A stretch of 64,000 bases of DNA from Salminus brasiliensis (lineage: Eukaryota > Chordata > Actinopteri > Characiformes > Bryconidae). Made by a program: the position numbers and the translations under genes. The notes under the pieces were generated by a model that was not told where the DNA came from, searched no databases, and saw only the letters and a program-made list of their open reading frames with translations. Location of the stretch: NCBI RefSeq assembly GCF_030463535.1, contig NC_132900.1, forward strand, positions 31,953,742 to 32,017,741, read 5' to 3'. Positions 43,179-53,244 of this stretch are shown piece by piece (the first letter of the stretch is position 1; the number at the start of each line of letters is the position of its first letter).

Positions 43179-44431
43179 GAAACTACAGTTTATAAGAGTG
43201 TATTATGAACATGCTGAACACGAGCCTGAACGTCGCAGAAAAACGTGGAACAATAAAGTGAGCTCACTTCCTCCCATGTGCTGGATGAATGAATGAATGG
43301 ATGAATGAATGAATGAATGAATGAATGGATGCCAGCCGCTCGGAGCTCACTCCGCTCGCTACGCTACTTAGCTACGTTCCGACTCGGTCCACAGGCTGGT
43401 TCCGAGGACTACACACCAGCACAGAGCTCAGGATCGCTGTGTTTACAGATAGATTCCCGATCTCAAACTCACGCTGTAACTACTTAGCCGGCTAAAGTGT
43501 AGCGATTCAGAGTCGATCGTCTGATCCGATTCGTTTACAAGAACCAGTCGCTTCGACTCACGAGTCAAATTGAATCGTTTGACAACTTCATTTAAATCAA
43601 CGACCAAAAAAATCACCTATTTAGACCAATTGTGCACTAAAACTGCCCTCTATAGTGTGACATTAGTGTTATTCAAAGTGAACGAGTCAACAAGTGAAAC
43701 ATGCTGATCGCAGTTCCATCAGGATATAGATAGAGGTGGCTGCACTTTAACTGAGGGAACGATTTATTAAACTTAGGAAAATTTGTTTTACGAAGAAACG
43801 TGTTTATTAAATGTAGGGAACATTTTAAGAAATATTAATGAAAAAATTAATAAATAAATACATACGAATCGTTACACAACTGTTTATTTGAACAAGGAAT
43901 CAAATAGCTGCAGATTTGAACGTTTGATTCCCGTTCGAAAGAACCGGTTCAGTAAAATGAATCGAACTTCTAGGACTACTAGCCGGCTAAGCTAACACAC
44001 CAACCAGCATGACGTGGTTAGCCCATCGGCTAACACCACCACCACCTCCATCACCACCATCACTGAGCAAAATCCTGCATTAACCACCAACACCGCAGAC
44101 TTGCCAGGGCTCTCGGCGAAGACCGCGCTGTCGGGGAGCTTCTCCCCGCTGAACCGAGTCCGCGCCGCGGGCGGATCAGTGTAGAAGCTCCGCTGCTAAA
44201 GCTAACCACTCCACCCCGAGCGCACACTCACAGCCGCGGCTCCGCACAACGATCCCCCCGGCCCTCCCGCAAAACACACAGCGAAGGCTGAAGCGCTGTC
44301 CCGCTGCATCTGAGCCGCGGTTCCTCTTTACCTTTAAAGTAATGGTTGGCTTTCTCCTTCAGTTTCTCAGCCGAGCCGCTCCTCTCCTCCTCCGCCATCT
44401 TCTCACTGCCGTAATCCGCACCGCCGGTCAT
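31552..44431 (-). CDS. ppp5c: Serine/threonine protein phosphatase 5 catalytic subunit, whole coding span (13 exons)
   Basis: Joined exons encode 492 residues (human PP5 has 499). PP5 is an Hsp90-associated phosphoserine/threonine phosphatase of cytosol and nucleus. TPRs at about residues 21-122 bind the Hsp90 C-terminus and auto-inhibit the enzyme (family knowledge). The catalytic core is complete: GDTHG with D235 and H237; GDFVDRG with D264, D267 and R268; GNHE with N296 and the acid H297; H345 in HGG; R393; H420 in RSHE. These sit at a constant offset of 7 from the human positions as I recall them. The C-terminal inhibitory helix ends in LLQLGMM. All 12 introns are GT-AG and every junction keeps frame. 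Start: ATG 44431 is the first in-frame ATG; ATG 44398 (residue 12) has a much stronger context and may be the real start, giving 481 residues. Confidence 0.96.
32365..32422. repeat. (ATC)n/(ATT)n microsatellite in ppp5c intron 12
   Basis: Contiguous trinucleotide runs. Confidence 0.9.
33395..33476 (-). CDS. ppp5c: ppp5c exon 12 (residues 445-472)
   Basis: 82 nt. Acceptor CTGCAG|TGA, donor GTG|GTCAGT. Encodes [20 protein letters not shown] and EFHQFTAV, completing the SAPNYCD motif that shapes the active-site rim. Confidence 0.96.
34019..34197 (-). CDS. ppp5c: ppp5c exon 11 (residues 386-444 plus two bases)
   Basis: 179 nt. Acceptor CTCAG|AAC, donor TACTG|GTACGT. Encodes [20 protein letters not shown], then [14 protein letters not shown] and ITVFSAPNY. 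It contains substrate-binding R393 and metal ligand H420. Confidence 0.97.
34396..34812 (-). mobile_element. MITE in ppp5c intron 10
   Basis: Begins ATACACTATATGG then GGACAAAAGTATTGGGACAC, has GGGGGGCTTTACACCCCTCT in the middle and stops after CTATTGGCAGTACTT, lacking its far terminus. Confidence 0.85.
34936..34976 (-). CDS. ppp5c: ppp5c exon 10 (residues 372-385)
   Basis: A 41 nt micro-exon. Acceptor CTTAG|GTC, donor CAG|GTCAGT. Encodes [14 protein letters not shown], the invariant LLWSDP segment of PPP phosphatases. Too short to appear as an open reading frame; found by following the reading frame and homology. Confidence 0.95.
35202..35289 (-). CDS. ppp5c: ppp5c exon 9 (residues 343-371 plus one base)
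   Basis: 88 nt. Acceptor TTTCAG|GTG, donor TCGG|GTAGGA. Encodes [20 protein letters not shown] and DRNRQPPDS, with metal ligand H345. A (TG)n tract in transcript sense lies about 50 nt before the acceptor. Confidence 0.97.
35340..35389. repeat. (CA)n microsatellite in ppp5c intron 8
   Basis: About 24 CA units; (UG)n in the transcript, about 50 nt before the exon 9 acceptor. Confidence 0.97.
35745..35920. repeat. CTGGTCA-type degenerate repeat in ppp5c intron 8
   Basis: Imperfect GGTCATACTGGT / GACTAGTTTGGTAAAGCTGG modules, same type as 13700-14050. Confidence 0.7.
36071..36213 (-). CDS. ppp5c: ppp5c exon 8 (GNHE motif; residues 295-342)
   Basis: 143 nt. Acceptor CCCCAG|GTA, donor CTG|GTGAGC. 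Completes [18 protein letters not shown] (N296 ligand, H297 general acid) and runs to [12 protein letters not shown]. Confidence 0.97.
36288..36375 (-). mobile_element. MITE fragment in ppp5c intron 7
   Basis: ACCAAAAGTATTGAGACACC followed by GGGTATTAAAAAGAGTT and TTTTGTTGGAGTA; one terminus only. Confidence 0.7.
36868..36973 (-). CDS. ppp5c: ppp5c exon 7 (GDFVDRG motif; residues 260-294 plus one base)
   Basis: 106 nt. Acceptor TTGCAG|CTG, donor GG|GTGAGT. Encodes [20 protein letters not shown] and [15 protein letters not shown]. It carries bridging metal ligand D264 and catalytic-site D267 and R268. Confidence 0.97.
37233..37331 (-). CDS. ppp5c: ppp5c exon 6 (GDTHG motif; residues 227-259)
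   Basis: 99 nt, phase 0. Acceptor TTTAG|ACA. Encodes [20 protein letters not shown] and [13 protein letters not shown], with metal ligands D235 and H237. The donor TAT|GTATCC is a poor match to consensus, but the position is required by homology to exon 7. Confidence 0.95.
37435..37796 (-). mobile_element. tRNA-derived SINE in ppp5c intron 5
   Basis: In minus sense a tRNA-like head (GACTCCGAGTGGCTCAGTAG) with a B box GGGTTCGAATAACG at about 37727-37740. The body is shared with the copies at 48168-48500 and 55125-55512. It fills most of the 498 bp intron. Confidence 0.8.
37830..37895 (-). CDS. ppp5c: ppp5c exon 5 (residues 205-226)
   Basis: 66 nt, phase 0. Acceptor TTTCAG|ATG, donor GAG|GTAAGA. 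Encodes [20 protein letters not shown] followed by KE, matching the [16 protein letters not shown] segment of PP5. Confidence 0.96.
38055..38176 (-). CDS. ppp5c: ppp5c exon 4 (residues 164-204)
   Basis: 122 nt. Acceptor CTGCAG|CAA, donor CAG|GTGAGG. Encodes [17 protein letters not shown] and a helix ending [10 protein letters not shown], the linker into the catalytic domain. The intron before it is only 101 nt. Confidence 0.96.
38278..38425 (-). CDS. ppp5c: ppp5c exon 3 (residues 115-163 plus one base)
   Basis: 148 nt. Acceptor AACAG|GTA, donor ATGA|GTGAGT. Encodes [20 protein letters not shown] and [20 protein letters not shown], the end of TPR3 and the linker helix before the phosphatase domain. 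Confidence 0.97.
39246..39965 (-). mobile_element. Decayed Tc1-like transposase remnant in ppp5c intron 2
   Basis: The minus-strand frame 39821-39486 carries the IS630/Tc1-type segment [18 protein letters not shown], then [15 protein letters not shown] and VTVW. The D of SDES and the GGG..V.VWG context mark the catalytic core. Upstream sequence with ATCTCAGGAG/AGATCAGCAG resembles the N-terminal DNA-binding part. Broken by frameshifts. Confidence 0.75.
40096..40337 (-). CDS. ppp5c: ppp5c exon 2 (TPR1-TPR3; residues 34-114)
   Basis: 242 nt. Acceptor TTTCAG|AGA, donor ACG|GTAGGT. Encodes [20 protein letters not shown] and the near-invariant PP5 run [19 protein letters not shown], then [18 protein letters not shown]. 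The TPR signature residues (N, Y, A, G, Y) are present. Confidence 0.97.
40338..42690. other. ppp5c intron 1, proximal part, non-coding
   Basis: AT-rich intronic sequence with an (ATT)n run at about 42070-42107. No exon was recognised. Confidence 0.5.
42693..43041 (+). mobile_element. MITE, both ends lost, in ppp5c intron 1
   Basis: Runs from TTGGCTCCATGCTGCC through GGGGTATAAAGCCCCCC to AGAAGCAGGATCAGCTCTTA. Contains an internal (GAT)n expansion near 42856-42880. Confidence 0.8.
43125..43174. repeat. (CA)n microsatellite
   Basis: About 25 uninterrupted CA units in ppp5c intron 1. Confidence 0.97.
43280..43331. repeat. (GAAT)n microsatellite
   Basis: GAATGAATG repeats with GGATG interruptions. 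Confidence 0.95.
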
Positions 44432-44560
44432 CACACCCCAGCCTGCAGTCGCAAAGATTTCCCCTCAGCTCAGCCCCCAGCTCCTCTCCCCTGTGGGACA
44501 GAATTTACCAGAAACCCGGAGAGAACCCGGACTAACCGGCAGTGAGACCGTCCGGAGCGG
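44100..44560 (-). promoter_or_regulatory. GC-rich CpG-island-like ppp5c promoter and exon 1 region
   Basis: Locally GC- and CpG-rich sequence around exon 1, in contrast to AT-rich flanks. There is no clear TATA box. This fits a housekeeping promoter. Confidence 0.55.
44332..44431 (-). CDS. ppp5c: ppp5c exon 1 (residues 1-33 plus one base)
   Basis: Donor AAAG|GTAAAG, phase 1. Encodes a variable leader and [14 protein letters not shown], the first helix of TPR1. It contains a second in-frame ATG at 44398 in context GAAGATGGCGGA, close to the TISU initiator consensus. The reading frame is open upstream through a GTG at 44434, which I do not use. Confidence 0.9.
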
Positions 44561-45335
44561 TCAGCAACAGCACAACTGACCCCAGCTCAATCTGACCCCT
44601 GTTTAACCCTGATAAACAAGACAAAAATAGTTAAAAACAAGAGTTTTCTCCATAAACACGATCTTCAGCTCAGTTAAACTAAACCATAAAATAATCCATA
44701 TTCAATAATGTGTATTAAAAATATTCACCACATGCAGATCATGGTTTACTCCTGATAATTCACAATACATTAAAATAAATATAAGAATACGTACATGCAC
44801 ACATGAGGCCCAGCGTTGGCCTAAATGTTACATTTTTACCCTTTCCATTTGTACCAAATTGAGAGCTTCTGTGATATAAACATTTATTAACATACATAAT
44901 ATTAATAAGTTATATATTATATCTAGTATAATATATTTTTCACTTGCATGTTCATTACACCAGTTACCTCAGTCAGCAGAAAAGGTTTCATGTTCCAGAA
45001 ATGATTAAATATATTTTTTCTGTATTTTCTAAATGGCAAGTGTTTCATATTTGATACATATTTGAATTTTTGAGACCTCTACAATATATGTTTGATAGTA
45101 AAATACCTTAATATTTTAAACCGTTATTAAATAATATAGAAATAATAAGAATTATGTATAATAAACAAAATAAATAATAACGAACCATCCTTTCACTGCA
45201 CGCACCAGAAAAATACATACAGATTTGTAGTATATTTCTAAATTGTATTCTGCAGGTTTTAGTTAGTTAAAAAAATCTGCTGTGAACAATACGCTTATTG
45301 TCATATGCACAGCAGAACACACACACACACACACA

Positions 45336-45395
<60 letters not shown>

Positions 45396-46310
45396 GAAAT
45401 CAAGACATAAATAAGAAGAAGTAGAGAAACTTAGTAATTAAACATCCTGGCTGAAAAATCCAACTAAGCTTGTTTTTGATGGTCAAACTGGTACAACATA
45501 CCCTGTACTGGTACGCCAGCTGGTTAACCAGTATATTAACTGGTCTATCAGTATGACCAAAATAAATGCTAAGAGTGATGGAAGCTGAACAGTTTTGGCT
45601 ATTGCCTGTTTTAATTTCTATTTTTAATGGTTTATACAATTTGTAAAATTTAATCCCCCAACAATATAAAGACTATGTTTTTAATGGGATCCTAAATGTT
45701 ATAATAGTAATTTATATTAGATATAAGGTAGACACACTTCTGGTCCTGTTTTTTTATGAATGTCGTTTATTTGCACAATTGTTGTAATGTTTCACCTTGG
45801 CCTCTAGGTGGCCATCTCTGCTCAGTACAGCAGATTTTTCATGGGCCTGTGGAAAGCTTCTTTTTCCTGACCATCTCAAACCGGCTGTCCTGCTTGGCCT
45901 ATAGAGTCTGGTCACAGGCCTGACCATCTATCATTATTATGCTTTTCTAAAACCCCATTATTTTTACCAGCTGTTCCCAGCTGACATGTCCATGCAGGGC
46001 CCGTACGGTTAGCTCAACTGGGAACCAGAAAGTTTTGTCCATGGGTTCCATGTTGACCCCACATATTGATGCCCACCAGGGTCAGTGATGGAACCAGGAT
46101 GGGTTAAACATGGGTCCTATCTGGGTTGTACGCTGCACATGGGGCCTGGATGGTATAAGGTGGGCTGCTGCAGTGGGAGCCATTTGGTAAGCTCAGTGGG
46201 TCCCAGTAACAACGCATGTACAAACCCACTCAGAGCCCAGAGCCCCACCTGGAACCCACCTAGCCCACATTACACCCCTGTGAGCCCCACATGTTGTCTG
46301 GGTTCTCAGC
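44560..46310. other. Non-coding upstream of ppp5c
   Basis: AT-rich sequence. 45478-45560 holds CTGGT-type repeat modules. 46000-46300 holds a GGGTCC/CCCACAT-rich repeat that resembles dispersed fish repeats. No gene seen. Confidence 0.45.
45316..45393. repeat. (CA)n microsatellite
   Basis: About 38 CA units with one TCA interruption. Confidence 0.97.
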
Positions 46311-46329
46311 ATCGATCATAATGTGTATC

Positions 46330-46560
46330 TATCTATTTAATATCCAAAAGTATCTAGACACCCTTTACGTTATTGGATGTAGCTATTCTAATTTGCTGTA
46401 TGAGCTTAAGGTCACCATGTCCATCATCCGACCTCACCAATGCTCTTGTAGCAAAATCTTCACAGCAATGTTCCATCATCTGATGTAAAACCTTCCCAGA
46501 AGACTAAAGTCTGTTTCTGCAGCAGAAGGGGAACACACTCCCTGTGAATGCCCCTGTTTC
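46330..46560 (+). mobile_element. Tc1-like transposon fragment
   Basis: CCAAAAGTATCTAGACACCC terminus, then CACCAATGCTCTTGT and ACCTTCCCAGAAGACT, matching the 3' transposase/terminal region of Tc1-like elements. Confidence 0.6.
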
Positions 46561-46715
46561 AACACCAGATTCAACAAGCCCTCGTCCACTTGGCCTCGCC
46601 ATTTCCCCTCGGGGGAATCCCGGAAGCCATCTTAAGGGCTGTTATTAGCTAAAGTGAAGTTTATGGGAGCTTGTGAGAGTGGAGAGATCAAGTGAACACA
46701 AGAGTATTGGACGTG

Positions 46716-47140
46716 CACACTATTTGGACAAAAGTATTGGGACACCTGGACACTCATTCAGTCTTTCTTCTGAAGTTAAAGATATTAAAGAGTTTCTCCT
46801 GCTTCTGTTGGAGTAACTGTCTCTACTGTCCAGAGAAGAAGACTTTCTGCTAGATTCTGGAGGAACATTGCATAAGCCACAAGAGCATTAGTGAGGTCAG
46901 GATGTTTACAGGATGATCACCACTTCATTGCTCCACAGCTCCTCAATGCTGGGGGGCTTTATACCCCTCTAGCCCACGCCTGGCATTAGGCCGCATGGTG
47001 CCAATAGGGTCATGATGTTGATCTGCTCTACAGGAACTAGACAAGCTGTGTGTGTGCATTTGCACATCTGTGTCAGCAATGGGTGCATCTTAAAGTAGCT
47101 GAATGCATTAATTAAAAGAGGTGTCCGCAAACTTTCACAG
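46716..47140 (-). mobile_element. MITE copy
   Basis: From CACTATTTGG and GGACAAAAGTATTGGGACAC to GGTGTCCGCAAACTTTCACA, with GGGGGGCTTTATACCCCTCT in the centre. Confidence 0.85.
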
Positions 47141-48165
47141 TTTAGCATGTAGCTTGACTTTCAAAACATTCCTAGTGAGACCACAAACACACACTAGTCG
47201 CCCCCTCCTGTACTTTGTCATGAAACATGGGCTGAAAGGCTGAGGAGCTTTTCAGAAGTGAGACCCGATTGTTTACATATGTGCTGACCAGCGTCTCCGG
47301 CTGCTCTGGGGCTTGTTTGTGCTGTGTGTAGAGCTCCTCTCAGCATGTGGACTTCTTGGAAGTAAGAAAGCAATATGGGATCCAGGGGGAGTCAGTGTAA
47401 CGCAGGTGTGTGTAACGTTACTCACACACAGGCCTGCCATCTGACGCACACACACCCGCCCTCACCTAGCGCTTGGCAAAAACAACACCCAACCTTAAAT
47501 TAGAACCATGCCAGCTCACAAAGCCTCAGTGAGGGCATCTGTCCTGAGGCCTGAGTGCGTATCACATCTGACAACAGCACGGCTCTCACTGCGGACAACC
47601 ATATCTGAGTTAGATGGAGCCTAAATATCTGAAATAACTTATTTTTACATTGTTGTAAGAATATTAGCAGATTATTCAACTGATTACTAACTTACTTTTG
47701 CTTCTTTTAAGTCATTGAAGCCATTCAAAGTGTTTTATTTGTCTAATTTAGTTTTAAGCATTCCTTTTTTTGACAAAAGCTAAATTATATATATATATAA
47801 TTAAGCAAAATGATCTGCTAATAGAATAAGACATGTTTGGAGGTAGATAAAATACTTTAAAACAACACATTTTATAATAATAATAATATAAATAATAATA
47901 ATAATAATAACAATAACACAATAACAACAACAATAATAATAATAATAACATGAACAACAACAACAATAATAATATAATAACTATTCTTCTTCTTCTTCTT
48001 CTTCTTATTATTATGTTTATTATTTATTTTTTATTATTATTCATAATATTTTTTTTGTTATAGCATCTTTCACAATCCTGAGGTGGCTTTACAAGATGAT
48101 GCTTTATGCTTTACAGAAAGGAAGAAAGAGAAGGGGGACAGGAAACAAACTGGGGGAGGTCTACT
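47141..48165. other. Non-coding with ATT/CTT trinucleotide runs
   Basis: (AAT)n/(AAC)n mixed runs at 47872-47975 and (CTT)n/(ATT)n at 47985-48040. The rest has no recognisable gene. Confidence 0.6.
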
Positions 48166-48167
48166 GG

Positions 48168-48520
48168 CTCCGAGTGGTCCAGTGGACTAAGGCGCTGCCG
48201 CTATGTCCCGAAGATCGCACAGCTCAAAACCTGGCTCATGCTCTTTGCCATCAGCAGCCAGAATCACAGAGAGCACAATTGACCTGGCTCTCTCCGGAAG
48301 GGTAGATGGCTCTCTCTCTCTCCCCATATCACTTCAGTGTGATGCTAGCTGGCACGAGTGTCTGCTGGTCGGTGCGTGAGATCTGGGTATCTGGCGGTTG
48401 CCTGGAGTTGAATACAGGCGGTGGCTGGTTGCATAGGAGGCATGTTTCAGTCCTCACCCTCTCAGTGTTGGGGGCATGTGATATGGGGGGGGGGGGGTTA
48501 TGGGATAGGGGGAGAGTACT
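48168..48520 (+). mobile_element. tRNA-derived SINE
   Basis: Head GGCTCCGAGTGGTCCAGTGG, then ACTAAGGCGCTGCC, is strongly tRNA-like. The body has GCCATCAGCAGCC and GTAGATGGC in the same order as the minus-strand copies at 37435-37796 and 55125-55512. Ends in a G run at about 48486-48497. Confidence 0.8.
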
Positions 48521-49369
48521 TGGGTAATGCTGGAGTCACTAACCAGTGTTCGAACCTCTTTCTCATTTTTCCAGGGTCTGACTAAATTAGACGTTCCAGC
48601 CTTTGAATCACTGAGAGCCTGGAGTTCTTGGACAGCTGCTGTCAGACGGAGCACCTTCCTGGACTGTAGTGGACTGATATCATGACTCAAAAGCCAAACG
48701 AGTTTGAGACAGTCATCCAAACAGAAGGGGTGCTGGTGTGGGTATGTGTGTGTACAGGGGGTGGTGAGAGGGGGAGGAGGAGGGGGGGGGGTCGTGTCTG
48801 GTGGTTTGACTCACTCGGGACGTCCCGCGTCGGAGTAACAGAGGCCAGGCAGCAGGAGTGAATCACAGGCCTCATCAAACAGCTCCAGAAGTGAATGTTC
48901 AAATGTGAGCGAACTTTCACTCACCAGTGTTTGAGGAGTGAGTCTCTCTGCCCCAGTGACATCACAGCCCGGCTTTCACTCCCTTCGGCAGGACGGAAAG
49001 CGCCGGGGCCTGGGGTGAGCACAGGTGAGAAACAGGAAGAGAGAAATGAATGGAAACAGTTCCTCATAGGAAGGTATGATGCCGACGTGGTGTGAAAGCA
49101 GTGAGCGGGACAGACGGAGTGGGTGGATGACAGTTACAGAAATAAAAGAGACAGAGAGCAGGCGGGATTATTACTAAATATTTGGCAACCCTGCTCAGAA
49201 TGAATGGAACTGTGAATAGCTTGTTGAATTGAGGATGGAGAGATTCTCCAGAAGACACAAAAAAAATAAAATAAAGATCAAACCTTCTTTTTAACATTTT
49301 AAGCAAAATCATTTTAGTTTTCTACAATTTTAGAGTGAAATGGGAAAGAAGCACCATGCAAAAGTTTGG

Positions 49370-49628
49370 GCACTCCAAAAAATTGAGCTCTCAGATAACA
49401 TTGACAGCATTTAGCTGACACTTTTAACCAGGGAGACTTACAAGGTTACTGGTATTACAGATGAGGGCCAATGCAGTGTTAGGAGTCTGGCCCAAGGACT
49501 CTTATTAATGTAGCGCAGCAGCACAGTCACCCAGACCAGGAATCGAACCCCAGTCTCCCACATGGTGTGGTAGCTGACTGGCCGGTAGTGGTGTTATCTG
49601 TTGTGCCACACCAACCACACCACACCGG
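49370..49628 (-). mobile_element. tRNA-derived SINE, second family
   Basis: In minus sense a head with AACAGATAACACCACTACCG, B box GGTTCGATTCC (49539-49549), then a LINE-like tail containing GCCAGACTCCTAACACTGC and ACCTTGTAAGTCTCCCTGG. Confidence 0.75.
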
Positions 49629-49729
49629 CCACCATTTACCAAGATCACAGACATTAAAAGACATAATCTAAGTGGGTGTATGGATTTTTAAAATATTTTT
49701 ATGTTTTTTAACATTTTATGTTGATTTCA

Positions 49730-49800
49730 GAAAGAGCCTGAGAGAGCAGCAAGGCCAGTTGTGCTCTCTCAGGCTCTGGCTGCTGATGGCAGGCAGCATG
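49730..49800 (+). mobile_element. SINE fragment
   Basis: GGCCAGTTGTGCTCTCTCAG followed by TGGCTGCTGATGGCA, an internal piece of the SINE family of 55125-55512. Confidence 0.7.
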
Positions 49801-50137
49801 GTGTGTTTTTTATTTTTTTATTTTTTTAAAACCAACCAACAAAAGGATCTGTGGAGAGCGTGAGTTTATATTTATAGTGGGCAACAACTGATAAGCTAAA
49901 ATGGGTTTGGTTCCTCTCAAGGTTCCTCTTCCTCTAAGGGACTTTTTTATTCACTACTGTCAGCTTTGGTTTGTCAGAAGAGGCTCAGTGGTGTGTACAG
50001 TCGCACTGGAGCCGATATTTCTACATCCTACAGACTTACAGGACTTACTCTACATGTCTGAATGCACACATCATGCTACCTAACACTGCAGTAACCCCTA
50101 CTATTGTTCTTGCAGGGGGCCTTACACTAGATGTCAG

Positions 50138-50215
50138 AGCATTGCTGCGAGAATTTGATTGCATTGATGCACAAGAGTGTTAGTGTGGTCAGGTACTGAT
50201 GCTGATTGATCACAA
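50138..50215 (-). mobile_element. MITE internal fragment
   Basis: GAATTTGATTGCATTGATGC, ACAAGAGTGTTAGTG and GGTCAGG match the middle of the MITE family; no termini remain. Confidence 0.55.
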
Positions 50216-50934
50216 AGGCCACTCCCACTCACCTCACAGGCATTTGAGCTCCATGACTTCATAAAACAAAGGTCCGCTGCTCCTCAGCCTGACGCTGTGA
50301 GCGTTACATCTGGATCTGGTTCAGTTTTCAGTGAAACTGAGAGTGTTTAGCTCATGCTCGCTTCATGAAGGAAGACAGTAGTTAATCTGGCTGCCGGCGC
50401 CTCTGTGGTTAATTGATTCACTGTGAAACAGTAGCTCTCCTTCTCCAGATGGAAAGGCTTACCTTGTATAAATAATGAAGCTACTTTATTTATTTATTAA
50501 ATGTTGGCAACAGTTTTGTTAAGCGACTTTATGTCAAAGTTCATTAGACACTTTCCCCCATGTCATAGTCACACAATAAAAGGACTATTGCAAATAGTCA
50601 TTAATATTGATTTTACAGATTTTTTGTGAAATTTATTAACATAATTAGATGTGCAACAATTATGAAAAAGCCCATATCATGGAAAACTGGACAATTTGAT
50701 AACTGAATAATAAGCCTAGGGTTCAAGGGCAGGGTTCAGTGGTCTTAATTAGGTATGTTTTCTTAAAACTGACTAGCTGGACTCGGGGTGTTGTGTGGAC
50801 GTAACCATAGTTAATGTCTACAACATAAATATAGCCACTTTATTTACTATCCAAATAGACAGTGAACTTACTTGGGTCTTCTGTGCAAGGTAAAGTAATT
50901 GAACTGTTAGAAATTCCTGGATTTCTGTCCTGAT

Positions 50935-51130
50935 TACATTTACGTTTATATTTAAGGCATTTAGCAGATTTTACTTACAGAAGAGCTTCACTGTTACTGA
51001 AGTAGAATCCAGAGGACCTCTCTAATCTTAGACTCTACTAAATACAGAAGTCAGTCTGGAGACACAGTCCTCCACACACTCTACTCTACACTCGGCCTGA
51101 GTACTCTCAGAAGAGGAGGGTCTTCAGTCT
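50935..51130. repeat. Interspersed repeat, family uncertain
   Basis: TTTAAGGCATTTAGCAGATT and CAGAAGAGGAGGGTCTTCAG are phrases common to dispersed fish repeats. I cannot assign the class. Confidence 0.4.
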
Positions 51131-51989
51131 GCGTGAGTGAGCGACTCTGCTGTTCAGACTTATGCTACAGTTCTTAAAAACATGCTCGAAGCCAAAACCG
51201 TCATCATAACACACAGTCTCAGGCATCACGCAACACATTCACTACCCATCCGTGTGATACCCGTCAGTGATGCAGCTTCTACAGGCATTAAACACAGAGG
51301 CAGATGTCTGGTTCGTTTCACCACCACTGTAAACACTCCTGACTCTGAACACTGTTTGGGCCACCAGATCAACACTCTTCACATCTGAACAGGCTGTTTG
51401 TGGACATGCTGGTTAATCTGGGCCCTTGAAAGCACATTACCCCATCCCTGTGTCTGTTCTGGAATAACCGACGGTGCTTTGTAGTGGTGTGTGAAAGCAG
51501 GGGTGTGGTTCTTCGGTTAGCTTCTTCCTCTTCTCTCTTACAGTTTCACTACTTAAAAACCAAAAAAAACAACAACACACAGAGTTTGGGCATCTCCACA
51601 AGCCATGTAACAGAACACACACTGGGTTTATGCACAGCCCAACATGCTGGATCATAACAGTGGCACAAATAATATATGCCTACTTTGACCCGAGCTGAAC
51701 TGAACTTAGCACAAAAAGTAATTTCTTAGTTGCTTCTTGGCAATAACTCTTACACCGTTGGAAAGTCTGTTAATTTTCCTCTTAAATGGAGCCACATTTG
51801 TGAGGAACATGCATTTGTGGGATGAGCAGCAGAGCTGAACATGTGGGCTGCGCCCATACAAAATTGGCCAAATCCTTTCCGCCATTGCCAAACAGCTTTA
51901 TTCTGCCATTGACTGGTTTGGTGTTTGGTGGACTGGATGATTGGTTATTGTTGGCTATTTATCAATAAATTGCTGTAGAAACTCTGGAG

Positions 51990-52520
51990 GGATGGATTCC
52001 GCTTCACTACCTGGCGGTCTGACACCTGAATCTAGGTTTGGCAGCTGCTGTGAAGTTTGGTGGAGAAGGAATGATGGTCAGGGCTGGCTTTCAGACTTTG
52101 GGACCAGTCCCTGATCAGGTTCCAGTGAAGGGTAATAATAATGCTGTAATTAAGACATTTAACAGTAATATGCTTTGCGGCAGCAGTTTGGGGAAGGCCC
52201 TTTCCTGTTCCAGCATGACTGTGTCCCTGCATGTGCACAAAGCCATAGAAGACCATAAAGACAAGATATGGTTTGATGAGTGAAGTTGTGGGGGGCTGCA
52301 GTGGCCTGCACAGACCCATGATCTCAACCCCCAGGCCTTCTTGTCAAATATCCTAGAGCCTGACCTCACACAGGCTCTTCAGACTGAAGGAACACAACTT
52401 CCCAAAGACACACTCCAAAATCTGGAGGAAAGACTTCGAGGGGAAGCCGGAAGTTGCTCTTTATACTGTGTCAGACTTTTATGATGGATGGACCAATAGA
52501 AATGCTCCAAAGTGCCTATA
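51990..52520 (+). mobile_element. Decayed Tc1-like transposase fragment
   Basis: Translates in pieces to VKFGGEGMMV, PVPDQVPVKGN, a FQHD/VHKA-like segment and IWFDE, then the DLNP-like CAGACC..ATCTCAACCC region. These match the Tc1 catalytic-core order VKFGGGG, VPVKGN, HDCAPVHKA, PDLNP. Broken by several frameshifts and stops. Confidence 0.8.
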
Positions 52521-53244
52521 AAATCTTTAAAAGCTTTTTTCCCTTTCCTGTATTTTGCTGTATTTTAAAGACTTGATTTTTAAATGAAATATTGAATATT
52601 AATAACATACTGGTGTGTTGACATCTTTCATTTTGTTTTATAAGGGTGAGAACATCCAGAACCCTCCTCCTCCCTCCTCTCTGCTAATGAGAAGATGACC
52701 ACAGGGGGTCCACTGGAGATCTGGCAACAGAGCACAGAGGGCATTTATTACAACCACATGTGCTTGGGACTGGTGGGAGGGGGTGGGCAGGAATGGGCAC
52801 TTCAAAAAGAATTGAGATAAGTCATTGTTTGAGTAAATACATGCCGATTCGTCCGGTCACGCCCTTCCTCTCCTTTCATGCCCCAACCCCCACCCTCTCA
52901 CTTTCTGTTCATTTCCTTTCTAAATCGCTCCGCAGCACAGAGAACATCTTCTCAGACACGCTCAGGAACTGACAAACCAATCTGAACAACAGCAAAATCA
53001 GATCCAGTCAATCAACCAGGACATATCTGCTACCTAAAGTGTGCTTCTTTACTTTAGATCTGGAGATGCTAGGCTAACATTGCTAACAGACTCACCAATC
53101 TAATCTCTGTAGGTCTGTAGGCCCAAAATGTCTGTTAAAAACACCAGCTCTAGATCTTCACTTGTTTGGCGCAGACACATCAGTGAGGCTCAGAACACGG
53201 TATGACTTCATTTAGTCCACAAAATCAAACTTAAACCTCTCTGA

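Noticed and set aside
48168..48240. tRNA gene
   Set aside because: The tRNA-like head continues into a SINE body shared with other copies and does not close into a proper cloverleaf by eye, so a functional tRNA is unlikely.
48454..48720. 88-codon minus-strand frame as an exon
   Set aside because: Part overlaps the SINE end and a G run; no convincing acceptor and no recognised homology.
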